From NCBI RefSeq assembly GCF_001039275.2, contig NZ_CP030117.1:2976001-3040000 (forward strand): a DNA stretch of 64,000 nucleotides, given 5' to 3'. The DNA is from Brevibacillus brevis. GTDB taxonomy: Bacteria > Bacillota > Bacilli > Brevibacillales > Brevibacillaceae. The notes under the pieces were generated by a model. It had not been told where the DNA came from, did not search any database, and saw nothing but the letters and a program-made list of their open reading frames with translations. How positions within the stretch are numbered: the stretch's first letter is position 1; every line of letters starts with the position of its first letter. Made by a program: the position numbers and the translations under genes. Shown in pieces: positions 11,601 to 22,500 of this stretch.

Positions 11601-13463
11601 GACCAGGGGCAACCTTACCTGTGCGCATACTATGTAGCCGATGGGGAAGCAAGTCCGGCTCAACTGCGTGAATTTATGGGAAAAGAATTGCCAAATTATA
11701 TGGTTCCCTCCTTCTTCGTTCAGTTGGATAAGATGCCGTTGACACCGAATGACAAAATTGACCGCAAAGCATTGCCGAAGCCAAGTCACGAAGAGAAATC
11801 GGGCAGGGAATATGAAGCACCACAAAACGAACTGGAACACTTACTGGCAACGACCTGGGCAGAGGTATTGGGAATTGGGCAAGTGGGAATGAAAGACAAC
11901 TTCTTTGAATTGGGCGGAGATTCCATCAAAGCCATACAGGTATCCACGCGTTTGCACGCATCAGGCTGGACGCTAGCGATGAAGCAACTGTTCCAATATC
12001 CGACCATTGAACAAGTGGCTGCTCATGTCATACCGAACAACAGAGAGAGCGATCAGGGAGTAGTAGAAGGCGAGATTGGCTTGACGCCCATCCAGAGGTG
12101 GTTCTTCGAGTGCAATTTCACTGACCGTCACCACTGGAATCAGGCTGTCATGCTCTTCCGAGAGGATGGCTTTGATCCGGGACTTGTTCAGCAAGCGTTC
12201 TATAAAATCGTCGAGCACCACGATGCGTTGCGCATGATATATAAACAGGAGAATGAGACAATCACGCAAATCAATCGAGCGCTGACAGGTGAGCGATTCC
12301 GTTTCCATTCGTATGACTTGAAAGACCATGCAAATAGCGCAGCTCATATTTTGGAGTTATCTGATCACATCCAAAGCAGTATCGATTTGGAACAGGGACC
12401 ACTCGTCCACTTGGCACTCTTCTCCACAACGGAAGGGGATCATTTACTGATTGCCATTCATCATCTGGTCGTGGATGGCGTTTCATGGCGCATCTTGTTT
12501 GAAGATTTTTCCTCTGCCTATTCGCAGGCTCTCCACAATCAGGAGATCGTCTTGCCGAAAAAGACAGATTCCTTCAAGGATTGGTCGATTCAATTGCAAA
12601 ACTATGCGGAGAGTGACGAGCTTTTGCGTGAAGCTGCGTATTGGCACAACCTCGAGAGCACGACCACGGCAGGAAAGTTGCCAACCGATTTTGTTACAGC
12701 AGATCGTAAACAAAAGCACACCCGTACAGCGAAGGTCGAGTTGACAGCGCAAGAGACAGAAAACCTGTTACGTCACGTACATCATGCCTATCACACAGAA
12801 ATAAATGACCTGTTGCTGACTGCGTTGGGATTAACCGTGAAAGAGTGGGCGAATACCGACTACGCTGTCATCAACCTGGAAGGTCACGGTCGCGAAGATA
12901 TTCAGAATGAAATGAATGTGACCAGAACGATTGGGTGGTTCACATCCCAGTTCCCTGTCGTGCTTGATATGGAAAAGTCAAAGGACTTGTCATACCAAAT
13001 CAAGCAAATCAAAGAAAACTTGCGCCATATTCCGAAAAAAGGAATTGGCTACGAGATATTACGCACGATGACAGCGGATAAACTGCGTCCATCCCTGCAA
13101 TTTAGCCTGCGGCCGGAAATCAGTTTTAACTACCTCGGGCAATTTGATTCGGATGTAAAATCTGGCGGACTTACTTTCTCGCCACTCGGTACGGGGCAGC
13201 TTTTCAGTCCAGAATCGGAGAGAGTATTCTTGTTGGATATTTCCGGCATGATCGAGGATGGAAAGCTCCAGATCAGTTTTGGCTATAGCAGTCTCCAGTA
13301 TCAGGAAGAGACCATCGCGAAATTGGCAGACAACTATCGGAATCACTTGCTCAGCATTATTGAGCATTGCCTATCAAAAGAAAATGGAGAATTGACCCCA
13401 AGCGATTTGGGTGATGATGACCTTTCCATGGAAGAACTGGAGAACATCCTGGAATTAATCTAA
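2694..13463 (+). CDS. tycB: Tyrocidine synthetase 2 (TycB), three modules (Pro, Phe/Trp, D-Phe/Trp)
   Basis: 3589 residues, the expected size for TycB, with order C-A-PCP / C-A-PCP / C-A-PCP-E. Carrier serines lie near residues 1006 (LGGHS), 2040 (LGGHS) and 3074 (LGGDS). The first C domain begins right at the N terminus, with LTPMQEGMLFH and FHHILMDGW near residue 146, the style of C domains that accept a D-residue donor (from TycA). The other C domains use the SSAQKRM style with MHHIISDG (about 1187) and MHHIASDA (about 2222). A-domain code positions read D-V-Q-x-I-A-H-V-V (Pro), D-G-L-L-V-G-A-V-I (position 3, Phe/Trp in tyrocidines) and D-A-W-T-I-A-G-V-C (Phe/Trp). A C-terminal E domain (HHLVVDG near 3254) makes residue 4 a D-residue. 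The C-terminal SMEELENILELI fits a COM donor for TycC. Start ATG 2694 follows GAGGTGCCGGA. Confidence 0.98.
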   Translation: MSVFSKEQVQDMYLLTPMQEGMLFHALLDEEHNSHLVQMSISIQGNLDVGLFTDSLHVLVERYDVFRTLFLYEKLKQPLQVVLKERPIPILFCDLTAYDEQEKQQRYTQYKRNDQEKTFHLAKDSLMRVAIFQMTESEYQIIWSFHHILMDGWCFSIIFDDLLSVYLSLKNGAPISLDPVQPYSQFIRWLEKQDKEAARAYWRDYLEQFEQQTSLPKFGKSSSKAFLPAQYRFALDRMLTQQLSAIASQNQVTLPTVIQTLWGILLQSYNATNDVLFGSVVSGRPTEIVGIDKMVGLFINTIPFRIQAKNDQTFADLIQDVHQRTLQSQSYEHVPLYDIQNDSVLKQDLIDHLMVIENYPLVEALQKKVATQQVGFTISDVEMFEPTNYDMTVMVMPKEEIAMRFDYNAAVFNEALIQKMAGHLEQIAACVANNPKVSLQQVTLLTETEKQELMARNRDTSVAYPTKTMHELFMEQVDRTPEQVAVVFGEQQLTYRELDEKSNQLARFLRRKGIAADSLVGTMMDRSIEMIVGILGVLKAGGAFVPIDPELPEERIAYMLEHSGIQLVVTQQHLLEKVSASTEKIDISAPAIWEESHASVETINQPDDLFYIIYTSGTTGKPKGVMLEHKNMANLMHFTFAKTNIDFHEKVLQYTTCSFDVCYQEIFSTLLSGGQLYLITNEMRRHVEKLFAFIQEKQISILSLPVSFLKFIFNEKDYAQSFPRCVKHIITAGEQLVVTHELQKYLRNHHVFLHNHYGPSETHVVTTFTMDPSMDIPELPPIGKPISNTGIYILDEKLQMKPDGIVGELYISGANVGRGYLHNPELTAEKFLENPYQSGERMYRTGDLARWMPDGNIEFLGRIDHQVKIRGHRIELGEIESHLLNHASIKEAVVIDRTDETGGKYLCAYVVWTEEVSNEELRAYLSRTLPEYMIPSFFMSLERIPVTPNGKTDRRALPIPEGNAFKGADYLAPTTELEQKMAAIWENVLGVSPIGIQDNFFTLGGHSLKAIHLISRMQKDCQADVPLRVLFDRPTIQEIAKYVEGEEEGKYLAIPRVAMQEHYPVSSAQKRMLILNQLDPASTVYNLPVVTVLDGELNVQQLEHAISNLVSRHESLRTSFHTINGEPVQRIHQECKLPIAYMEATEDGLNQVIMDFMRPFDLEKAPLSRVGLVKLGERRHVMIIDMHHIISDGVSSQIILNELAQLYQDKSLPEQRIQYKDFAVWEKGLAQTDQYKKQEAYWTERFAGEIPVLNLPLDYSRPSVQSFEGERYLFGSEKQLLDGLQRVAADTGTTLYMVLMAAYHVLLAKYSGQEDMVVGTVTAGRTHPDTESITGMFVNTLAMRNQPVATKSFKQFLREVKDNTLSAFEHGEYPFEELVEKLAVNRNRSRNPLFDTLFILQNMDANPIKIEGMTVTPYVPEGKMAKFDLSLEATQNNAGLMFCFEFCTKLFKQETIERMSRHYIQILQEVIRNTDLALYQIEMLTEQEKQELLVHFNDTFKPVQLESTLPQLFEEQVGKTPDQIALVCGDQRLTYQELNKKANQLARTLRKKGVSADQRVGIMANRSLEMVIGILAILKAGGAYVPIDPEYPNDRIAYMLEDCEARLVLTHEHLGTKVAAGVECLYLEDKSNYSRITTNLDPIHTATNLAYIIYTSGTTGRPKGVMVEHRGIVNSVTWNKEEFALSVHDRGLLALSFAFDGFVLTFFALILSGSTVVLTKDEEAKDPIALKNLISTWSCSYTLCVPSLFQAVLECSTADEISPMKMAVLGGEKLSPKLVEMCKEMNPQMIAVNAYGPTESSVIATYLCDTLPDAPITIGRPIANTSIYIVDHSHQLLPIGVVGEICIGGLGLARGYWNKPELTEEKFVSNPFEPGERMYKTGDLGRWLPDGTIEFAGRLDEQVKVRGYRIEIGEIESVLLSYETTNEAIVVAYQDGSGDAYLTAYFTGKDNISEAALRTHLSQELPAYMVPTYLVQLDAFPLTPNGKIDRKALPKPEGKPTTGVEYVAPANEVEATLAKIWENVLGITGIGVMDNFFELGGHSLKAMTVVAHVHREFQTDLPLKHFFEQPTVRALSRLIAHSENAPDASIQPAEPQEYYPVSSAQQRMYVLHQLEGAGISYNTPGMIMLEGQLDREQLKHALQALVDRHEIWRTSFEMVGDQLVQKIHDHVEVEMEYRSAEEHQIDEIFHAFVRPFDLAVPPLLRMGLVQISNERHLLLYDMHHIASDASSVTIIFNELAELYQGRQLPELRIQYKDFSVWQKRFTESDDFKKQEEYWRQAFEGHNTVLEIPTDFPRPAVKSFEGDQIVLATDRPLLEALHALAAETKTTLFMVLLAAYNLLLSKYTGQEDIVVGTPISGKTRAELEPIVGMFVNTLAIRNKPTAEKTFKEFLMEVKQNALDAYDHQDYPLESLVEKLGIQRDPGRNPLFDTMFILQTDELYQKTLGQLTYQPYESTSALAISKFDLSFHLTERETDLLLRLEYSTKLFRRDTVDRMSRHFMQILRNVAAEPDRQLQAIEMLTAEEKQLLLVEFNHTDREFTEDQTIQQLFEELAANTPDQTAIVFEEKSMSYQELNEKANQLAAVLREKGVGPSQIVVMMVERSLEMVIATLAILKAGGAFLPVDPDYPEDRVRYMIEDSQAKLVLTHSHLIHKVSSQAEIIDLDDAGSYSSHSDNLLCINKPSDLAYIIYTSGTTGNPKGVMLEHKGAANLQAVFKNQLGVTPQDRPGHFASISFDASVWDMFIALLTGATLYIISRDTINDFRKFEEYVHKNGITILTLPPTYAIYLEADRMPSLRILITAGSAATIALVEQWKEKVTYINGYGPTENTVCATLWKALPHEPVGQTITIGKPIQNTKLFIVDEQMQLKTVGQIGELCISGVALARGYWNRPELTAEKFVDNPFVPGEKMYRTGDLAKWLPDGNIEYLGRIDHQVKVRGHRVELGEVESVLLRYETIIEAAAITHLDDQGQPYLCAYYVADGEASPAQLREFMGKELPNYMVPSFFVQLDKMPLTPNDKIDRKALPKPSHEEKSGREYEAPQNELEHLLATTWAEVLGIGQVGMKDNFFELGGDSIKAIQVSTRLHASGWTLAMKQLFQYPTIEQVAAHVIPNNRESDQGVVEGEIGLTPIQRWFFECNFTDRHHWNQAVMLFREDGFDPGLVQQAFYKIVEHHDALRMIYKQENETITQINRALTGERFRFHSYDLKDHANSAAHILELSDHIQSSIDLEQGPLVHLALFSTTEGDHLLIAIHHLVVDGVSWRILFEDFSSAYSQALHNQEIVLPKKTDSFKDWSIQLQNYAESDELLREAAYWHNLESTTTAGKLPTDFVTADRKQKHTRTAKVELTAQETENLLRHVHHAYHTEINDLLLTALGLTVKEWANTDYAVINLEGHGREDIQNEMNVTRTIGWFTSQFPVVLDMEKSKDLSYQIKQIKENLRHIPKKGIGYEILRTMTADKLRPSLQFSLRPEISFNYLGQFDSDVKSGGLTFSPLGTGQLFSPESERVFLLDISGMIEDGKLQISFGYSSLQYQEETIAKLADNYRNHLLSIIEHCLSKENGELTPSDLGDDDLSMEELENILELI

Positions 13464-13485
13464 TCAGGCGACATGAGAAATGCTA

Positions 13486-13527
13486 TTCCTCCAATAAAAG
13501 CTGAGACATTCGCTTTTATTGGAGGAA
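13486..13527 (+). repeat. Perfect 15-bp hairpin between tycB and tycC
   Basis: Left arm 13486-13500 (TTCCTCCAATAAAAG) is exactly complementary to 13513-13527, with a 12-nt loop. The right arm contains GGAGGAA, a Shine-Dalgarno look-alike that is buried in the stem. It is followed by CCCTCTTTAAATC, not a U-run, so it is not a canonical terminator. Possible roles are transcript processing or stabilisation, or partial attenuation between two very long genes. Confidence 0.7.
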
Positions 13528-13566
13528 CCCTCTTTAAATCGATAAATCACAGAGTTGAGGTGCAGA

Positions 13567-16500
13567 ATGAATAAGCAGGAAAATATTGCGAAAATTTATC
13601 CGTTAACCCCATTGCAAGAGGGTATGTTGTTTCATGCTGTCAAAGATACAGACAGCAGCGCCTACTGCCTCCAGATGTCCGCAAAGCTTCAAGGTGATTT
13701 TCACCTGCCTATTTTTGAAGAGAGCATGAACAAGCTCGTAGAGAACTATGAGGTTTTGCGCACTGTGTTTGTTTATCAAAATCTGCAGCGGCCTCGACAG
13801 GTTGTTTTTAAAGAAAGAAAAGTTACCGTTCATTTCGAAAACATTGCGCATTTACCTATAGATAATCAGAACGATTACATAAAAGCGTATACCAGCCAGC
13901 ATCATACATTTGAGCTGACGAAAGACGTCTTGATGAAAGCAGCCATTTTCCAAACGGGGGAGAACCAGTATCAGTTCGTTTGGGCTTTCCATCATATCAT
14001 CGTCGACGGTTGGACTTTGGGCGTATTGCTTCATAAGCTGCTCTCGTACTACGCCGCCATTCGCAAGGGCGAGGCTGTTTTGCGGGAAGCGACCAAACCA
14101 TACAGCGACTATATCAAATGGCTGGATAAGCAAAACAAAGAAGAAGCACTTACTTACTGGCAGAACTACCTGGAAGGCTATGACCAGCAGGCTGATTTCC
14201 CTAAAAAGAAAAATGTAGCGGAAAATAGCCATTATGTACATGTGGAGAATCTTTTCACCGTCGCACCTGAGAAGACTCAGCAACTGATGCAGATTGCCAA
14301 TCAGAATCAGGCTACGATGAGCAGTGTGTTCCAATCTCTTTGGGGTATTTTGGCGAGCAAGTACAAAAATTCGGACGATGTGGTATTCGGTTCTGTTGTG
14401 TCAGGTCGACCGCCAGGGATTCAAGGGATTGAGAGCATGGTTGGATTGTTCATTAACACGATCCCAACCCGCGTGAAAACAAACCCTAAACAAACCTTCA
14501 GTGGGCTGTTAAAAACAGTTCAGGAGCAAGCCTTGGCTTCTGCTTCTTATGATTTCGCTCCGCTGTACGAAATTCAGAGCAAGACGGTACTGAAACAGGA
14601 GTTAATCGATCATTTGGTGACGTATGAAAACTACCCGGATAATACTTTGAATGATCTGGAGGATTCCTTAGGCTTTCAATTCAACGTGGAAAATGGGGAA
14701 GAACAGACCTCCTATGATTTTAACGTTGTAGTAGCGGTCGCACCTTCGAATGAGATGTATGTGAAGTTGAGCTATAATGCATCGGTGTATGAAGAGTCAT
14801 TCATGAACCGAGTAGAAGGGCATTTGAAAACGATCATTGAACAGGTCATTCACAATCCGAATGTACTGCTGGAAGATATCGGAATCATCACGGATGAGGA
14901 AAAACAGCAATTGCTGGTAGCTTATAACGACACGACCGCCGATTATCCACGCGACAAAATGATTTTCGAGCTGATCGCGGAGCAAGCAAGACAGACGCCT
15001 TCGAAAGTTGCGGTTGTTTGCGGGGAAGATCGCCTTACTTACCAGGAGCTTCAGGAGCGTTCCAACCAGTTGGCCAGAGCTCTGCGTGGGAAAGGAATTA
15101 GCCAAGGCAGTATCGTCTCCATTATGGCGGAGCATTCACTCGAGCTGATCGTGGCTATTATGGCCGTTCTAAAAGCAGGTGGCGCCTATTTGCCGATTGA
15201 TCCCGAGTATCCGATAGAGAGAATTCAGTATTTACTGGATGACAGTCAGACGACGATTCTCTTGACACAGTCTTATCTTCAGGAAAAAGTCGAGTTTGAA
15301 GGAGACATCCTCTACCTAGACAATCCTTCCTTGTTTGAAGGCGACAGTACAGATCTTGACACAGCATGCACACCGGACGATTTGGCTTACATGATCTATA
15401 CTTCCGGGTCTACGGGGAATCCAAAAGGCGCGATGATTACCCACCGAGGTCTAGTCAATTACATTTGGTGGGCAAACAAGGAGTATGTCCAAGGGGAAGC
15501 TGTAGACTTCCCGCTATACTCTTCCATTTCGTTTGATTTGACTGTCACCTCGATCTTCACGCCGCTTCTGTCAGGCAATACGATCTATGTCTACAGAGGA
15601 ACAGATAAAGTACAGGTTATTTTAGACATCCTCCAAGATAATCAAGTGGGCATCATCAAGCTGACGCCAACCCATTTGAAGCTGATTGAAGAAATAGATG
15701 GAACAAACAGCAGCATCCGACGGTTTATTGTCGGTGGTGAGAACTTGCCGACCCAATTGGCGAAGAGAATTTATGAGAACTTTGGACAGAATGTCAAGAT
15801 TTTCAATGAGTATGGACCTACCGAAACGGTTGTGGGCTGCATGATTTATTTGTATGACCCTAAAAAAACCATCCAGGAATCGGTACCAATCGGCGTCCCG
15901 GCAGACAACGTTCAACTCTACCTGCTTGATTCTTCTATGCAGCCGATACCTGTTGGCTCCATCGGCGAAATGTACATAGCTGGAGATGGAGTCGCCAAGG
16001 GCTACTTCAACAGACCGGAGCTGACAGAGGAAAAGTTCATCGATAATCCGTTCCGTCCGGGGACCAAAATGTATCGAACAGGCGACCTAGCGAAGTGGCT
16101 GCCTGACGGCAATATGGAATACTTGGGAAGAATCGACCATCAAGTCAAAATCCGCGGGCATCGGATTGAGATGGGCGAAATTGAGGCGCGTTTGACGCAG
16201 CATGAATGGATCAAGGAAGCCGTCGTCATCGCTGAAAAGGATGACAGTGGCCAAAATGTGCTCTATGCCTACATTGTTTCCGAGCAGGAGTTGACTGTAT
16301 CGGAATTGAGAGAGCATTTGGGAAGTACACTTCCTTCCTACATGATCCCGTCCTTCTTTGTCCGTTTGGAGGAAATTCCGCTGACAGCCAATGGAAAAGT
16401 AGAGCGGAAGAAATTGCCGAAGCCTGACGGTGCAGTTGTAACGGGAACAGCGTACGTCGCTCCTCAGAATGAAACGGAAACCAAACTGGCTGAGATTTGG

Positions 16501-19500
16501 CAGCAGGCCTTGGGGGTTAGCCGTGTAGGCGTTCACGATCATTTCTTTGATTTGGGTGGACATTCACTGAAGGCTATGACAGTCATTTTTCAAGTTTCTA
16601 AAGCGTTGGAAGTGGATTTACCAGTAAAGGCATTGTTCGAGAATCCGACCGTATCCCAGCTCGCTGCTTTTATCTCGAAATCGGGGAAAAGCAAGTACAC
16701 AGCCATCCAACCGGTTGAGGTAAAAGAATTTTATCCCGTATCTTCTGCTCAAAAAAGAATGTACATCCTTCAGCAATTTGAAGGAAGTGGCATCAGCTAT
16801 AACATTTCGGGAGCAATGTTGCTGGATGGAAAGCTGGATTACAATCGTTTTGCTAGCACGGTCCAACGTCTGGCGGAGCGCCACGAAGCCTTGCGCACCT
16901 CCTTCCACCGTATCGATGGTGAGCCAGTACAGAAAGTGCATGATGAGGTAGAAGTACCAATCCTGATGCTGAAGTCTACGGAAGACAAGGCAGAGCAAAT
17001 CATGCGGGATTTTGTCCGTCCATTTGACCTCGGAATCGCTCCCTTGATTCGAACGGGCTTGGTCAAGTTGGGCAAAGACCGCCATTTGTTCCTGCTAGAC
17101 ATGCACCATATCATCTCGGACGGTGTTTCGTCCCAAATTTTGCTGAGTGAATTTGCCAAGTTGTACCAAGGGGAAGCATTGCAGCCTCTTTCTCTCCAAT
17201 ACAAGGATTTCGCTGTCTGGCAAAATGAGCTGTTCCAGACGGACGTGTACAAGAAACAGGAGCTTCACTGGTTAAATACGTTTGCTGATGAAATTCCTTT
17301 ACTCAATCTGCCGACTGATTATCCGCGTCCAACCATTCAAAGCTTTGAAGGGGATCTTGTCCTTTTTGACACTGGAAAAGAATTGACCGAGCGTTTGCGC
17401 AAGGTAGCAGCAGATACGGGTACCACTCTGTATATGGTCTTGCTCGCGGCTTACCATGTACTTCTGTCCAAGTATTCCGGCCAAGAGGATATCATAGTAG
17501 GTACGCCTGTCGCTGGTCGTTCTCATGCCGATGTGGAAAACATCATGGGGATCTTCGTGAATACGTTGGCGATGAGAAATCATCCTGCGAGCGACAAAAC
17601 CTTTACCCAATTCTTGCAAGAAGTGAAACAAAACGCGCTGGCGGCCTTTGACAATCAGGATTATCCATTTGAAGAGCTGGTGGAAAAGCTGGCGATTCAA
17701 CGTGACATTAGCCGAAATCCTTTGTTTGACACCATGTTTTCTTTGGAAAATGCGAATCAGCAGTCGCTGGCAATCGAGCAGCTCACAGCAGCTCCGTATG
17801 AGTTATTTAACAAAATTTCAAAGTTCGATCTTGCTTTGAATGCGAGTGAATCGAAGTCCGACATTCAATTCCAATTCGCATTCGGAACGAAGCTATTCAA
17901 GAAGGAAACCATCCAAAGAATGGCCCATCATTATCTGGAAATCCTGCTTGCCATAGGTGCACAACCGAATGCCAAGCTAGCAGAAATCGATATGATGACA
18001 GAAGCAGAAAAACGTGCTCTCATCCTGAACGTCAATGATACTTTTGTCGAACGTTCCGCTGATCAGGTTTTGCATCAATTATTTGAAGAGCAAGTAGCGC
18101 TTACGCCAGATCAAGTAGCTTTAGCCTATGACGGATACACCTTGACCTATCGCCAGTTGAACGCCAGGGCCAATCAAGTAGCTCGTTTGCTGCGGAGCAA
18201 AGGAACGCAACCAGATACGTTGATCGGGATTATGGTAGACCGTTCCATCGGGATGGTCGTGAGCATGTTGGCCGTGTTAAAAGCGGGTGGTGCGTATACG
18301 CCAATTGATCCTACTTACCCGCCAGAAAGAATCCAATACATGCTCAGCGACAGCAAAGCTCCGATTCTACTGACACAGCGTCATTTGAAAGAGACAGTAG
18401 AGTATGCAGGAGAAATCATCGACGTAGACGATGAAGCAATTTATGCAGGTGACGACACCAATCTGGACAATGTCGCTAGCAGGGATGACCTGGCCTATGT
18501 CATCTATACATCTGGATCGACCGGAAATCCCAAAGGGGTTATGATCGCGCATCAAGCGATTTGCAATCACATGCTCTGGATGAAGAATGCCTTCCCACTG
18601 ACTACAGAGGATGCTGTCTTGCAAAAAACGCCGTTTTCCTTCGATGCTTCCGTATGGGAATTCTATTTGCCACTGATCACGGGGGGGCGCCTGGTACTGG
18701 CAAAGCCAGACGGACATCGCGACATCGAGTACATGACTCGCATGATCAAAGAAGAGAAGATCACGACTTTACAGATGGTTCCTTCCTTGCTGGACCTGAT
18801 CATGACCGAACCAGGATGGAGCTCTTGCACGAGCTTGCAACGCGTTTTCTGCGGTGGAGAAGCATTGACACCTGCACTTGTTTCGCGTTTTTACCAGAAT
18901 CAAACGGCACAGTTGATTAACCTCTATGGCCCTACAGAAAGCACGATTGATGCGACATACTGGATTTGCCCTCGTATGCCGGAGTATGGCGTGATTCCCA
19001 TTGGCAGACCGATTGATAACGTCCGTTTGTACGTCGTAAATGCGATCAATCAGCTCCAGCCTGTAGGGGTTGCAGGAGAGCTGTGCATCGCTGGCGATGG
19101 TTTGGCCCGCGGCTACTGGAATCGTGAAGAACTGACAACAGCCAGCTTCATTGAGAATCCGTTTGAACCGGGCAGCAGGATGTACCGTACTGGAGACATG
19201 GTAAGATACCTAGCCTGCGGCAACGTGGAATATCTCGGACGCATCGATCATCAGGTCAAAATCAGAGGCCACCGGATCGAACTGGGTGAGATCGAAGCAA
19301 GGCTTTTGCAGCATGAATGGATTAAAACGGCCATCGTTCTTGCTCGTCCAGATGAAAAAGGGCAAAACAACTTGTACGCCTATATTGTTTCCGATCAGGA
19401 AATCAAGACAGCCGACCTGAGAGCTTACATGGCGTCCCATTTGCCAGCTTATATGGTTCCTTCTTATTTTGTTTATTTGGAGAAGCTGCCGCTCACGGCA

Positions 19501-22500
19501 AATGGCAAGATAGATCGCAAAGCATTGCCACAACCTGAGGGAGCATCCTCATCTGAGACAGTGTATGTAGCGCCGCGCAATGAAGTGGAAGCCACACTGG
19601 CAGAAATTTGGCAAAGTGTACTTGGTGTGAACCAAATCGGGGTCTACGATCATTTCTTTGAGTTGGGCGGACACTCCTTGAAGGCGATGAACGTCATTTC
19701 TTTGATCCATCGCACCCTTCAAGTAGATGTACCGTTGAAAACACTGTTTGAATCACCTACGATCGCTGACTTGTCGGCATACATCGCTACTGCTGCTGGC
19801 AAAGGCAAGTATACAACCATTGAGCCTGTTCAGAAGCAGGAGTATTATTCGGTGTCTTCTGCCCAAAAGAGAATGTTTATTCTCCGACAAATGGAAGGTG
19901 CAGACATTAGCTACAACATGCCGGGCATCCTGTACATCGATGGCAAGCTGGATACAGAGCGTTTGCAGCAGGCGCTCAAGAGTCTGGTGAGACGCCATGA
20001 ATCTCTGCGTACCTCGTTCCACTCCATGAAAGGAGAGACTGTTCAGCGCGTACATGAAGATGTCGAGCTGGAGATCTCGCTGATGGAATCAACAGAGGGA
20101 GAGCTCAAACAAATCGTCGAGCAATTTATTCAACCGTTCGATTTGGAAAAAGCTCCACTGATTCGCGCTGGACTGGTCAAACTGGCTCCGGAACGCCATC
20201 TTTTCATGCTGGATTTCCACCATATTGTGGTGGATGGAGTATCGATTGGCATTCTTGTTCAAGAGCTTGCCCAGCTTTATCACGGGGAAGAGCTGCCAGA
20301 ACTAGGCATTCAGTACAAGGACTTTGCGCATTGGCAGAAGCAATGGGTCGAGACGGAAGAGTTTGCTGCTCAGGAAGCCTATTGGATCGATGCCTTTACA
20401 GGTGAAATTCCTGTATTGAATCTTGCAACGGATTATCCGAGACCTTCTGTGAAAAGCTTCGAGGGTGAGCGATTTGTTTTCAACTCCGGTGCCCTTTTGA
20501 AAAAAGAATTGAATCGTCTTGCCCATGGTACAGGAGCTACGCTCTACATGGTTTTGCTGGCTGCCTACAATGTACTTCTCTCCAAATACTCTGGACAAGA
20601 GGACATTATTGTTGGTGCGCCTACAGCAGGCAGGTCCCATGCAGAGACGGATTCGATCATCGGTATGTTTGTCAATACACTGGCATTGCGAAACGAGCCT
20701 GTGGGGGCTAAGACCTTCCTTAGCTTTTTGGCAGAAGTGAAAAACAATACGCTGAAAGCCTTTGAGAATCAGGATTATCCACTGGATGAGCTGATCGATA
20801 AGCTGAACATCCAACGGGATCTGAGCCGTAATCCTTTATTTGACACCGTATTTATCTTGCAAAATATGGATCAGAAGCCGTTCGAAATGGAGCAACTGAC
20901 GTTTACACCCTATATGGCAGACGTGAATCAGGCCAAGTTTGATCTGTCATTAGAAGCGTACGAAGAAGATGAGGAGATCATCTTTAGCCTTGATTACTGC
21001 ACCAAATTGTTTACAAGAGAGACGATTGAAAAAATAGCGGCACATTTCATCCGAATCCTTCATGCCGTAATTGAGCAACAAGCCATTACGTTGTCCGAAA
21101 TCACGATGCTATCCGATGAAGAAAAGCATCGCTTGTTAGTAGAATTCAACGATACGCATAAGGAATATCCGCAGAACAAGACACTACATGAGCTATTTGA
21201 GGAGCAAGTGGAAAAAACACCACAGGTTGCTGCGATTGAGATCGGCGATAAGCAGATGTCCTATCACGAACTGAATGAGCGAGCAAACCAGCTTGCCGTT
21301 ACCTTGCGCGAACGGGGAGTAAAGGCTAACCAATTCGTAGGAATCATGGCAAACCGTTCTGTGGAAATGGTTGTGGGAATCATGGCCATTTTGAAAGCAG
21401 GGGGAGCCTATGTACCTATCGATCCTGAATATCCGGAAGATCGTGTGTCCTACATGTTGGAGGATTGCGAAGCCCGACTGTTGCTTACCCAAAAACATCT
21501 TGGAGCAAAGCTGGCTTCTAATATGAGTGTGGAATGCCTGTATCTGGAGGAGGAGAAGAACTATTCTCCCAGCCGTTCGAATCTCGAGCCGATGCAAACC
21601 GCTTCCGATCTGGCTTATGTCATCTACACATCGGGGACAACAGGCAAGCCAAAAGGAGTAATGATCGAGCATCGAGGCATTGTCAACAGCGTGTTGTGGA
21701 AGAAAGAGGAGTATCAGTTTAGCGTCCATGATAGAAGTCTGGTGCCTCTATCCTTTGCGTTTGATGCCTTCGTTCTTTCCTTCTTTACACCGATCCTTTC
21801 CGGTTCAACCGTCGTCATGGCGGAGGATGAAGAAGCCAAAGACCCTGTATCTCTCAGAAACCTCATTGCAGCTGCGAGATGCACCCAAATGACATGCGTG
21901 CCAAGTTTGTTCCAGGCGATATTGGAATGCGGTTCTGCTGCGGATATCAGTTCCCTGCAAACCATCACACTTGGGGGCGAAAAAGTATCTGCTCAGCTCG
22001 TTGAGAAGAGCAATCAGCAGTATCCGCAATTGGTCATCGTCAATGAATACGGTCCGACAGAAAGCAGTGTCGTCGCCACTTGGCAGCGAATTTCGCAACT
22101 GGATTCCGCGATAACGATCGGACGTCCCATTGCCAACACCAGCGTCTATATCGTGGACAAATACCATCAGCTACAGCCAGTCGGCGTCGTCGGGGAAATT
22201 TGTATCGGTGGCCATGGTTTGGCACGTGGATATTGGAACAAGCCGGAACTCACAGCAGAGAAGTTTGTTTCCCATCCCTATTTGGAAGGCGAGCGCATGT
22301 ACAAGACGGGCGATCTAGGAAAGTGGCTCCCAGACGGAACGATTGAATTTGTTGGTCGCTTGGATGAACAGGTAAAAGTAAGGGGATATCGGATTGAAAT
22401 CGGCGAGATTGAGTCAGTTATGCTCTCCTTTGAAAAGCTGACTTCGGCTGTTGTGATTGTCCATGAGGACCAACAGGGCCAATCGTCGCTTGCTGCTTAT

